Assembly (NCBI GenBank): GCA_009841075.1
Contig: VXMP01000069.1
Coordinates: forward strand, 1 to 50,867
Direction: 5' to 3'
Length of the DNA: 50,867 bases
Source: Acidimicrobiia bacterium
Lineage (GTDB): Bacteria; Actinomycetota; Acidimicrobiia; Spongiisociales; Spongiisociaceae
Position 1 is the first letter of the stretch, and each line of letters opens with the position of its first letter. The notes beneath the pieces were generated by a model that saw only the letters and a program-made list of their open reading frames with translations, did no database searches and had not been told where the DNA came from. The translations under genes were made by a program, and so were the position numbers. This document shows, piece after piece, positions 17,309 through 25,080 of this stretch.

Positions 17309-17886
17309 CCATCCAAAAAGCCCGGCAAGCCATCCGGGCCGGCCTGATCGTGGGCGTCCCCACCGACACGGTCTACGGCTTGGCGGCCGACCCCGGCAAC
17401 CAGGCCGCGGTCCAATCCCTCTTCCGGCTGAAGGGACGCGGTCAGAACCTTCCGATCGCGGTGCTGGCCGCCTCGATAGAACAGCTGGACCAACTGGTGG
17501 CGTGGACCGGCACCTCTCGACAGATCGTCGAACCCCATTGGCCGGGTCCTTTGACGGCGGTCTTGTATGCCCGGACCCCTCTGGTAGAGGGGCTCGGCGA
17601 CCCGGAACGGGGCACGCTGGCGGTTCGGATACCCGACCAGGATCTCCTATTGGAGCTGCTGGGCAGAACCGGCCCGCTGGCGGTAACCAGCGCCAATCCG
17701 AGCGGAGCGCCTCCGGCCCTGGATGCAACCCAAGCCCAAGCTCTCTTCGGCAAGCGGGTATCCGTATACCTGGAAGGACCCCAAAAAGGTGACCAGGCCT
17801 CCACGGTGGTAGACCTGACCCGCCTCCCTCCGGTAGTGCTAAGAAAAGGCCCGATAAGTCCGGCCGACCTGGCCCCGGAGATTTGA
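17305..17886 (+). CDS. tsaC: L-threonylcarbamoyladenylate synthase (Sua5/YrdC/YciO family)
   Basis: Makes threonylcarbamoyl-AMP for the t6A37 modification of ANN-decoding tRNAs. 193 aa, the short YrdC-only form. Family marks are VPTDTVYGLAAD, KGRGQNLPIAVL, HWPGPLTAVL and TSANPSGAPP. GTG start inside the prmC stop. Last gene of the rho-to-tsaC cluster; it converges on etfA with a 12-nt gap that contains only a GGGG-TTTT-CCCC mini-hairpin. Confidence 0.93.
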   Translation: MTIQKARQAIRAGLIVGVPTDTVYGLAADPGNQAAVQSLFRLKGRGQNLPIAVLAASIEQLDQLVAWTGTSRQIVEPHWPGPLTAVLYARTPLVEGLGDPERGTLAVRIPDQDLLLELLGRTGPLAVTSANPSGAPPALDATQAQALFGKRVSVYLEGPQKGDQASTVVDLTRLPPVVLRKGPISPADLAPEI

Positions 17887-17898
17887 CGGGGAAAACCC

Positions 17899-18891
17899 CT
17901 AGGTGGATTCGTCGGCCAAGGCCTGACGGCGGGATATTTCGGCCGAAATAGCGGGTACTACCTGGTGAAGGTCGGCGATAATCGCCCAGTTCGCCTTGGT
18001 GACCATGGGGGCGTCGAGATCGGTGTTGATGGCCAGGACGTTTTTGGCGTTCATCATCCCCACCCAATGTTGGATAGCACCGGAGATGCCGCAGGCTATA
18101 TAAAGATCCGGGGCTACCACCGTACCGGTCTGGCCCACCTGGAACTTGTGGTTTTTCCAGCCGTTGTTGGTGACCACCCTGGAGCAGCCCACCGCCCCGC
18201 CGAGCAGGTCGGCCAGCTCTTCGATAATGTCGAAGGCCTCGGCGCTTCCCACCCCTCTTCCGCCGCTTACCACCACCGGGGCGGTGGCCAGGGTTATCCC
18301 GGCGGATACGGTGGTTCGTTCCACCACCAGGGTGGTAGTGACGCTTTGGTCCAGGTCGGGGGTGAACCTGGAGACGGTTCCGGAAGCGGGTTTGCCGGCC
18401 GAGGTGGGGTTGGTGTGATGGGGGGCGAGGGTGGCCAGCTTCACCGGAGCGGACAGGCGGGCCTTCTCATGGAGGCTCCCACCCCATCGCACCCGGGTCA
18501 TAACCCAGTCTTCTGCGTCCGGCTCAATGTCTAGGCAGTTGGCGACCATGGCCAGGTCCATCCTCGCACCCACCTGGGCCATCACTTCGTTGCCTCGATC
18601 GGTTCCGGTCGCCATCACCGCTACCGCTCCCGAAGATCGGGCCAGCTGATGAAGGGACTCGGCCCAGGCGTCGGGTCCGTAGTCGGTAAGAAGCTCATGG
18701 CTCACCACATGTATATGCTCCACTCCGTAGGTGTCCAGACCGTTGACGGCGGATTCGGCATCGGGGTCGATCAGCATGGCGTGCAGCTCGACTCCCAGTT
18801 GAGATGCCAGCTGTCGGGCACCCGTCAGGCTGCCCATTACGGCGTCGTCGATCTGCCCGCCCTTGTGTTCGACCAGAAACAGCAGGCTCAT
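17899..18891 (-). CDS. etfA: Electron transfer flavoprotein alpha subunit
   Basis: 330 aa. The C-terminal FAD-binding domain shows GQTGTVVAPDLYIACGISGA and IQHWVGM, classic for EtfA; the N-terminal half shows LVEHKGGQIDDAVMGSLTGA. With EtfB it takes electrons from flavin dehydrogenases and passes them to ETF:quinone oxidoreductase. Overlaps etfB by 4 nt and lies downstream of the DMGDH-like gene, which is most likely its electron donor. Confidence 0.95.
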   Translation of the reverse strand: MSLLFLVEHKGGQIDDAVMGSLTGARQLASQLGVELHAMLIDPDAESAVNGLDTYGVEHIHVVSHELLTDYGPDAWAESLHQLARSSGAVAVMATGTDRGNEVMAQVGARMDLAMVANCLDIEPDAEDWVMTRVRWGGSLHEKARLSAPVKLATLAPHHTNPTSAGKPASGTVSRFTPDLDQSVTTTLVVERTTVSAGITLATAPVVVSGGRGVGSAEAFDIIEELADLLGGAVGCSRVVTNNGWKNHKFQVGQTGTVVAPDLYIACGISGAIQHWVGMMNAKNVLAINTDLDAPMVTKANWAIIADLHQVVPAISAEISRRQALADEST

Positions 18892-19655
18892 AACAGCCCC
18901 AGTTCTTCCAGAATGTCAACCACCCGAACCGCCGCCTCGGGACTTTCACCCAGGATCTCCACCGAGGTTCCCGCATCCGGAGGAGAAAGCAGGGTCACCT
19001 TCGACTGCCCGCTCGAGCCGACCAAGGGTTCCATCTCGGTAAGAGAAGACTTGCGGGCCGCCATCCTCCCTTTAAGGGTGGGATAGCGGGGCAGGTTGAT
19101 ACCCTCCTTAACCCCTACCACCGCCGGTAGAGGTAGCCGATATACCTCCCAACCGCCCGGGGTTTCGCGGCGGGCGGAGACCGAACCTTCTTCCAAATCG
19201 ATTCCTTTGATGCCGGTGACCATAGGGCGTTTAAGGTGGCGGGCTACCCGTATGCCCACCTGATAGCCTCCCGAATCGGCCGATTCGTTTCCGAACAGGA
19301 TCAGGTCGAAGGGGGCTCCCGATTCGCTTTCCAGGTTTTGGATGGCGGCAGCCAAGGCCTTGGCGGTGGGAAGGGGATCCCAATCAGGCTGGGCGGAGGG
19401 TAGGAGGACGATCGAATCGGCCCCTACCGACACCGCCGCCCGCAGCTGCTCCTCGGCTTCGGGAGGACCGAGGGTTAGCACCGTCACCGACCCGGTTTCC
19501 CGCTCGGCGATCTGAACCGCCTCTTCGATAGCGCATTCCTCATGGGGGCTGATCGTGAAGCCCAGCAAGGAGGAGTCGATGTCCTGACCGTCGGAGGTTA
19601 GGACGATTTTCGCCCCGGGTGCGGGCACCCGCTTGACGCAAACCAGAATCCGCAC
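18888..19655 (-). CDS. etfB: Electron transfer flavoprotein beta subunit
   Basis: 255 aa, GTG start. The N-terminus RILVCVKRVPAPGAK and segments SPHEECAIEEAVQI and FGNESADSGGYQVG are typical EtfB; it binds AMP and shields the FAD of EtfA. It begins 16 nt after the DMGDH-like gene and overlaps etfA, so the three form one operon reading right to left. Confidence 0.95.
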   Translation of the reverse strand: MRILVCVKRVPAPGAKIVLTSDGQDIDSSLLGFTISPHEECAIEEAVQIAERETGSVTVLTLGPPEAEEQLRAAVSVGADSIVLLPSAQPDWDPLPTAKALAAAIQNLESESGAPFDLILFGNESADSGGYQVGIRVARHLKRPMVTGIKGIDLEEGSVSARRETPGGWEVYRLPLPAVVGVKEGINLPRYPTLKGRMAARKSSLTEMEPLVGSSGQSKVTLLSPPDAGTSVEILGESPEAAVRVVDILEELGLL

Positions 19656-19671
19656 CGTATCTAGGCCCGGT

Positions 19672-22182
19672 TCAGGGTTTCATCCGGCGGTCGTCCGGGT
19701 CGAAGAGCGGCCGAGAGCCGACCCGGGCTACCTCCACCGGGAAGAGCTCGTTCTGATACATGATCTGCAGGCTTCGGCCCTCCTCCGCATAGTCTGGCGG
19801 CAGATAACCCAGCAGCAGATAGGCGTCCAGCGAAGGTCCCGCCCCGGCGGAGGTCACCCTCGAAACCCGACCCAGGCGATCCACGATCCGTTCCCCCTCC
19901 AAAGTGAGGATGGGTTCGTTCCCTCCCATCGGGAATCGGGGGATTCCCGAGGCCGACACGTGGTCTTTTACGGTCAGGGTGCAACAAATAGCGTCCGGTT
20001 CCTCTTCCCGTGCCCGTAGATAGGCTTCCTTGCCCACGAAGTCGGCCTTTTTAACCAACGGTCGGGCCAAATCGGCTTCCACCGGGTTGTACTCCGATTC
20101 GAGTTCCGCCCCCATCAGACGGTACCCCTTTTCAAGCCGGGCGGTCGTCCCGTAGACGCCCGCCCCCACCGGCACCACCCCCAGATCCTGTCCGGCCTCC
20201 CAGAGCGTGTTCCACAACATCGGGGCGTGCTCCATGGCCGTGTAGACCTCCCAGCCCAGCTCGCCCACATAGGAGATGCGGAACATGGTTACCGGAATCG
20301 AATCGATGGTGGCGTGCTTCCATTGGCCGTATGGAAGTCCCTGATCGGATAGGTCGTCTTTGGTAACCCGCTCGATCAGCCTCCGAGCGTGGGGACCCCA
20401 AACCCCGATAGTGGACAGGGAGGAGGTGATATCGGCGAAGGACACACAATCGCTGTCCGGCAACCATTTACGGAACCAGTGGGCGTCCCGTGCCCCGTCG
20501 AAACCCCCGGTAATCACCCGGAACCGGTCTTCGGCCATTCGCAGCACGGTCAGATCGGAACGGAACCCGCCCTCCTGGGTTAGAAGCGGGGTGTAGATAC
20601 CGCTTCCTACCGGCCTATCCACCTGGTTGACCGTCAGGTACTGCATGAATTGAAGAGCGCCCGACCCGGAGACCTCGAAGATGGCGAAGGCGGTCAGGTC
20701 GATCATCCCCACCTTGTCGCGCATGGCCAGGTGCTCGGCGTTCTGGATGGGCGACCACCAGCGGCGATCCCATTCGTGCGGGCGTTCGGGGATTCGGTCC
20801 CGGTATTCTTCCAGGAGGGAAGCGTTGGACTCGTACCAGTGGGGCCGCTCCCACCCGCCCGCCTCGAAGTAGACCGCCCCCAGCGCCGAGGTGGTAGCCC
20901 CCAGGGTGCTGACCCGACTGTTCCGCCTGGAATCCCACTGCTCTCTGGGATGAACAATCCCGTAGGTCTTGTTGAAATGCTCCGCACAGCGGGACAGGAT
21001 ATGGTTTGCGGTCTTCATGTACGGGTAGAAGCGGGCGATGTCGGAAGCGTGCGGATCGATCTCCGGGTAACCCTGGGTCATCCATTCCGCCAGCGCCTTT
21101 CCGGTACCGGGACCTTCCTTGATCCAGATGGCGGCGCACGACCACAGGTTTTTTACCTCGGGGGTTTCGCCAACCAGGGGCATCGCATCAGGAGTCAGGG
21201 AGAGCAGCCCGTTGATCCCGTACTTGATCTCGGCATCCCCGAGAAACGGCATCAGCTCCACCGCCTGTTCCAGCTGCGGATCGAAATCGTCCATGGTCAG
21301 CGGTAGCTCGGTAGGGGAGAGTCGGGCCTGGTCGTTGGAGGGAATGGTGTCGGGGTGATGGAAAATAGGCCGATGCGCATACGAGCCCACCTCCATCGAG
21401 CCTCCGGTCTGCCGCTCGTAGCAGAAGGTGTCCATGTCACGGACGATGGGATAGCCGATTTCGTTGTTGGTAGCCGACAATATTTCCAGCGGGCCCACAT
21501 CGATCATCTGATGAACCGCCGGGGTAAGCGGGATGGAAGCCCCGGCCATGGCGGCCAGGCGGGGAGACCAGACCCCGCAGGCGATCACCACGTATTCACA
21601 GGTGATCCTGCCCCGGTTGGTCACTACGGCGCTGATCCGCCCTCGGTCGGTTTCGAAATCCAAGACCTCGGTCAGGGGATGGACGGTCAAGGCTCCCAGC
21701 TGTTGGGCGTATTCCCGCATGATCGTCCCGGCCCGTAACGAATCCACCACCGACACGCTCGGGGTATACCAGCCTCCTACGATGACGGTCTCGTCTATGA
21801 ACGGAACCAGCTCCTGGGCTTCGGCCGGCGAGACCAGCCAACTTTCTATTCCCCAGGTCTTGGCGGAGGTCATGCGGCGGTTGAGCTCGTGCATTCTGGC
21901 TTTGGTGCGAGCGACTTCCAGACCTCCAGAGACGGTATTGATGCCCATCTCCTCATACTGTTCCTGGCTGTCCAGGGTGAGGTGGGCCATTTCCTTGTTG
22001 TGGTCCACCGGAAAGATAAAGTTGGAGGCGTGGCCGGTGGACCCGCCCGGGTTGGGGAGGGGGCCCTTATCCAGCTGGACCAGATCCCGCCATCCCAGCG
22101 CGGCCAGATGTTTTACTACCGAGTTCCCGACTATCCCGGCCCCGATCACTACCACTTGGGCGCTGGAAGGGAAATCGCTCAT
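19672..22182 (-). CDS. Dimethylglycine/sarcosine dehydrogenase-like flavoprotein
   Basis: 836 aa. The N-terminal FAD domain has the dinucleotide motif VVVIGAGIVGNSV and a GGSTGHASN segment whose His51 is at the position of the covalent FAD histidine in DMGDH-type enzymes. The C-terminal ~400 residues are the GcvT-like folate-binding domain (GVWGPHARRLIERV; FRISYVGELGWEVY). Family members remove an N-methyl group and hand the formaldehyde-level carbon to THF; dimethylglycine, sarcosine or a related tertiary amine is expected. The ATG at 22182 has AAAGGTG 6 nt upstream, so I prefer it to the GTG at 22191. etfBA follow. It is divergent from the corrinoid methyltransferase operon, whose demethylated product would be a natural substrate. 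Confidence 0.9.
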   Translation of the reverse strand: MSDFPSSAQVVVIGAGIVGNSVVKHLAALGWRDLVQLDKGPLPNPGGSTGHASNFIFPVDHNKEMAHLTLDSQEQYEEMGINTVSGGLEVARTKARMHELNRRMTSAKTWGIESWLVSPAEAQELVPFIDETVIVGGWYTPSVSVVDSLRAGTIMREYAQQLGALTVHPLTEVLDFETDRGRISAVVTNRGRITCEYVVIACGVWSPRLAAMAGASIPLTPAVHQMIDVGPLEILSATNNEIGYPIVRDMDTFCYERQTGGSMEVGSYAHRPIFHHPDTIPSNDQARLSPTELPLTMDDFDPQLEQAVELMPFLGDAEIKYGINGLLSLTPDAMPLVGETPEVKNLWSCAAIWIKEGPGTGKALAEWMTQGYPEIDPHASDIARFYPYMKTANHILSRCAEHFNKTYGIVHPREQWDSRRNSRVSTLGATTSALGAVYFEAGGWERPHWYESNASLLEEYRDRIPERPHEWDRRWWSPIQNAEHLAMRDKVGMIDLTAFAIFEVSGSGALQFMQYLTVNQVDRPVGSGIYTPLLTQEGGFRSDLTVLRMAEDRFRVITGGFDGARDAHWFRKWLPDSDCVSFADITSSLSTIGVWGPHARRLIERVTKDDLSDQGLPYGQWKHATIDSIPVTMFRISYVGELGWEVYTAMEHAPMLWNTLWEAGQDLGVVPVGAGVYGTTARLEKGYRLMGAELESEYNPVEADLARPLVKKADFVGKEAYLRAREEEPDAICCTLTVKDHVSASGIPRFPMGGNEPILTLEGERIVDRLGRVSRVTSAGAGPSLDAYLLLGYLPPDYAEEGRSLQIMYQNELFPVEVARVGSRPLFDPDDRRMKP

Positions 22183-22427
22183 TATTGACACCTTTTCACT
22201 TTATTTGAGACCTAGGTTCTTCGATCGGGTTACCCGTTTTTGACGCGGCTAGTTTACAACCGGTATAACCCCGCGATGGATACCGCTTTACCGCCTTAGA
22301 GGGGTCGGTTCGGCACCTTTTCTATTTTATGTCGGAATGGTTACCACCCCCCATAAGATTCGGTAGAATATGCCTCCACTTTTAGCACTGTTCCACTTCT
22401 TTGGAACCGATTCGGTTGTGAGGACAC
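22183..22427. promoter_or_regulatory. Divergent control region of the one-carbon module
   Basis: The 245-nt region between the DMGDH-like gene and the corrinoid protein gene must contain both promoters. On the plus strand TTACCA (22341-22346) and TAGAAT (22364-22369) are separated by 17 nt and lead to the corrinoid gene, whose ribosome site GTGAGGA is at 22418-22424. I could not define a good minus-strand promoter. No riboswitch, including cobalamin or glycine types, could be recognised. Confidence 0.45.
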
Positions 22428-23129
22428 ATGACTGAAGACGAACTGGACCTTCGAACCCTTCCCGACTCCGAACTCGTTGAGCAGATGCACGACGACCTCT
22501 ATGACGGTTTAGCCGACGAAATCGACGAAGGAACCCGAATCCTTCTGGAACGAGGATGGGGGGCGTCCGAGGTACTCAACGACGCTCTGGTCGAGGGGAT
22601 GCGCATAGTGGGTATCGACTTCCGGGACGGCATACTCTTTGTCCCGGAGGTGTTGTTGGCGGCCAACGCCATGAAGGCGGGTATGGCCGTACTAAGGCCT
22701 CTGCTGGCGGAGACCGGTGCGGAAACGGTCGGAACGGTGGTTATCGGAACCGTCAAGGGTGACATCCACGACATAGGCAAGAATCTGGTCGCCATGATGA
22801 TGGAAGGGGCCGGATTCGAGGTCATCGATTTGGGGATCAACACCGATGTGGAGGAGTTCCTGGAAGCCATAGACACCCATCAGCCCGACATTCTGGGGAT
22901 GTCGGCCCTGCTCACCACCACCATGCCCTATATGAAAGTGGTAGTGGACACCCTGATCGAGCGGGAGATGCGGGAGGATTACATCGTCATGGTGGGTGGT
23001 GCCCCTCTCAACGAGGAGTTCGGTAAGGCGGTGGGTGCCGACGCCTACTGTCGGGACGCCGCGGTAGCCGCCGAGACCGCCAAGGACCTGGTGGCCAAGA
23101 AGCGGATCCTGATGAGCGAACAGGTCTAG
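22428..23129 (+). CDS. Methyltransferase corrinoid protein (MtgC/MttC-like)
   Basis: 233 aa cobalamin carrier for a methyltransferase system. The B12-binding motif D112-I-H114-D-I-G117 supplies the histidine lower ligand; MSALLTTTMPYMK and VGGAPLNEEFGKAVGADAY are the other cobalamin contacts. The N-terminal cap domain is present. The first ~40 residues are unusually acidic (about 14 Asp/Glu against 2 Arg). It would shuttle the methyl group between the MttB-family enzyme (27132-28673) and the pterin enzyme (24166-25071). First gene of a long operon. Confidence 0.94.
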   Translation: MTEDELDLRTLPDSELVEQMHDDLYDGLADEIDEGTRILLERGWGASEVLNDALVEGMRIVGIDFRDGILFVPEVLLAANAMKAGMAVLRPLLAETGAETVGTVVIGTVKGDIHDIGKNLVAMMMEGAGFEVIDLGINTDVEEFLEAIDTHQPDILGMSALLTTTMPYMKVVVDTLIEREMREDYIVMVGGAPLNEEFGKAVGADAYCRDAAVAAETAKDLVAKKRILMSEQV

Positions 23130-23130
23130 C

Positions 23131-23772
23131 TTGTCCGCTCGGCCGGCCCCAAACCCCACCCCGATATCCCCGCCTCGGCTGCTTATATTGGCCTGCGGGG
23201 CGCTCGCCAACGAGATCAAGCATCTCATCAGGCTTAACGACTGGGATCATGTGACGATGGAATGCCTACCCGCCCGATACCACAACACTCCCGACCGGAT
23301 CGTGCCCGAATTGAAGGCCCGCCTGGAAGAAGAGGCGTCTTTATACGACCGCATTTTTATCGGCTATGCCGACTGCGGCACCGGAGGGCAACTCGACTCA
23401 CTGCTCAAAGAATGGGAGAACGTGGAGCGTCTCCCCGGGGCCCACTGTTACGAGTTCTACGCCACCTCGCCGGTTTTTCACCAACTTCACGAACGGGAGA
23501 TCGGAACCTTCTATCTGACCGACTTTCTGGCCAGGCATTTCGACCGACTGGTCTGGCAGTCCCTAGGCCTGGATCGTTACCCGCAGCTTCGGGAACTCTA
23601 CTTCGGGAACTATCGCAAGCTGGTCTACCTGGCGCAGTTCGACGACCCGACGACCGCTCGTATGGCAGAGGAGGCTGCTCAACGACTGGGGCTCGAATAC
23701 CAATATCTGCCGGTCGGTCTCGGCCATCTGGAGACCGGCCTGGTGACATTCGTGCAACCGGCCGGCGTTTGA
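23131..23772 (+). CDS. DUF1638 family protein
   Basis: 213 aa, TTG start 1 nt after the corrinoid gene stop. Family segments LACGALANEI, LPARYHNTPDRI, YADCGTGGQLD and GAHCYEF include four cysteines (22, 45, 82, 106) that could bind a metal or cluster. DUF1638 genes recur beside corrinoid methyltransferases; no biochemical function is established to my knowledge. Its place between the corrinoid protein and the methyltransferases suggests a role in corrinoid loading, reduction or substrate handling, which is inference. Confidence 0.85.
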   Translation: MSARPAPNPTPISPPRLLILACGALANEIKHLIRLNDWDHVTMECLPARYHNTPDRIVPELKARLEEEASLYDRIFIGYADCGTGGQLDSLLKEWENVERLPGAHCYEFYATSPVFHQLHEREIGTFYLTDFLARHFDRLVWQSLGLDRYPQLRELYFGNYRKLVYLAQFDDPTTARMAEEAAQRLGLEYQYLPVGLGHLETGLVTFVQPAGV

Positions 23773-23809
23773 TGTACACCGGAGGCGGGCACATCAAGGG
23801 AGCCCGGCT

Positions 23810-24169
23810 ATGACCTCCCGTCAGGGCCGATCCCGTAACCGGAGGTCCCGTTCGGAGCTGGTAGTCATCTACTGGCGGGATATCCCGGCCCAGGTCACCG
23901 CTCGGTTCGGCGAAGAGAAGATGGCGGTGACGCTGCATCGGCGGTTTCAGGCCGCCATCGACCGGGCGGCGATGGTGGCCGGTAAGAAAACCTACGACGA
24001 ATACATCTCCGAATGGCGGAGAACCTCCCGGCCCTGTCAAGGTAACGTAGAAGAAGAAGCCCGCCGGGCCGCCGCCCGCCTCGAACAGGAATATCCGAGC
24101 GACCGGGTACGGGCTATCGCCTCCAACGGCGGCTTCGAGGAATCGGCGTCCGAAGAAGGTACCTCATGA
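23810..24169 (+). CDS. PF13769-like ('virulence factor') small protein
   Basis: 119 aa. The body (LVVIYWRDIPAQVTARFG, then HRRFQAAIDRAAMVAG and YISEWRR) resembles the family labelled Virulence_fact, a name with little bearing here. The first 14 residues are Arg-rich (R at 4, 7, 9, 11, 12, 14). It overlaps the next gene by 4 nt, so it is translationally coupled to the pterin methyltransferase and probably works with it. Function unknown. Confidence 0.75.
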   Translation: MTSRQGRSRNRRSRSELVVIYWRDIPAQVTARFGEEKMAVTLHRRFQAAIDRAAMVAGKKTYDEYISEWRRTSRPCQGNVEEEARRAAARLEQEYPSDRVRAIASNGGFEESASEEGTS

Positions 24170-25071
24170 TCCGAACCGTGGTCAGCTCACCGACCCGCTC
24201 GGTCACCATCGGCCCTGATCTGCCGTTTGTGGTGATCGGAGAGCGGATCAACCCGACCGGACGCAAGCTCCTCGCCGAGGAGATGAGAAACGGAGACTTC
24301 AGTCGGGTAGAGGCCGACGCCTTGGCCCAGGTAGCCGCCGGAGCGCAGATGCTGGACGTTAACGCCGGTATCCCACTCACCGACGAACCGGCCCTGCTTG
24401 CCGAAGCCGTCCGGCTGGTCCAGTCTTTGGTGGAGGTCCCCCTTTCGATCGACTCCTCAATAGTCAAGGCACTGGAAGCCGGATTGTCGGTTTACCAGGG
24501 AAAGGCCTTGGTCAACTCGGTAACCGGGGAAGAGGAACGGCTGGAACAGGTTCTCCCTTTGGTGGCCGAACACGGGGCTGCTGTCGTGGCCATCTCCAAC
24601 GACGAGACCGGCATCTCCGAGGATCCGGAAGTCCGTTTCCGGGTGGCGGCCAAGATCGTGGAGCGGGCTGAGAGTTACGGTATACCGCCCGAGGATGTGG
24701 TGGTGGATCCCCTGGTTATGCCGGTGGGTGCCCTTCGTTATGCCGGCCGACAGGTGTTTGATATCCTGACCCGCCTCCGCCAGGAGCTGGGGGTTAACTC
24801 CACCTGTGGGGCCTCCAACATCAGCTTCGGGCTGCCCAACCGGTCCGGCATCAACAGCTCCTTTTTGACCATGGCTATCGCCAGTGGTCTGACCTCGGCG
24901 ATTACCAACCCTTTAGAGCCCGAGGTGGTACAGGCGGTCAAGTCGGCGGACGTGTTGATGGGAAACGACCCGGACTGCACCCGCTGGATACGTACCTACC
25001 GGCAGCCCACCGCCGGGGGTCGAACCCGATCGGGCCGGCGGGGCGGACGCCGGCGGTCCGTACCCTCCTAG
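24166..25071 (+). CDS. Methyl-THF:corrinoid methyltransferase (MtgA-like, pterin-binding)
   Basis: 301 aa of the dihydropteroate-synthase-like barrel also found in MetH and AcsE. FVVIGERINPTGRKL, MLDVNAGIP, SIDSSIVKALEAGL, VVDPLVMPVG and GASNISFGLPNR are family marks for pterin binding. It would move the methyl group from the methylated corrinoid protein to THF, or the reverse. The last ~16 residues form an Arg/Gly-rich tail (R-T-R-S-G-R-R-G-G-R-R-R from 286). Located between the PF13769-like gene (4-nt overlap) and the activating protein. Confidence 0.92.
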   Translation: MIRTVVSSPTRSVTIGPDLPFVVIGERINPTGRKLLAEEMRNGDFSRVEADALAQVAAGAQMLDVNAGIPLTDEPALLAEAVRLVQSLVEVPLSIDSSIVKALEAGLSVYQGKALVNSVTGEEERLEQVLPLVAEHGAAVVAISNDETGISEDPEVRFRVAAKIVERAESYGIPPEDVVVDPLVMPVGALRYAGRQVFDILTRLRQELGVNSTCGASNISFGLPNRSGINSSFLTMAIASGLTSAITNPLEPEVVQAVKSADVLMGNDPDCTRWIRTYRQPTAGGRTRSGRRGGRRRSVPS

Positions 25072-25080
25072 GTCGAGGCC

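Noticed and set aside
22183-22427. Possible cobalamin or glycine riboswitch in front of the corrinoid operon
   Set aside because: No B12-box or glycine-aptamer pattern could be found; the region is short and looks like ordinary divergent promoters.
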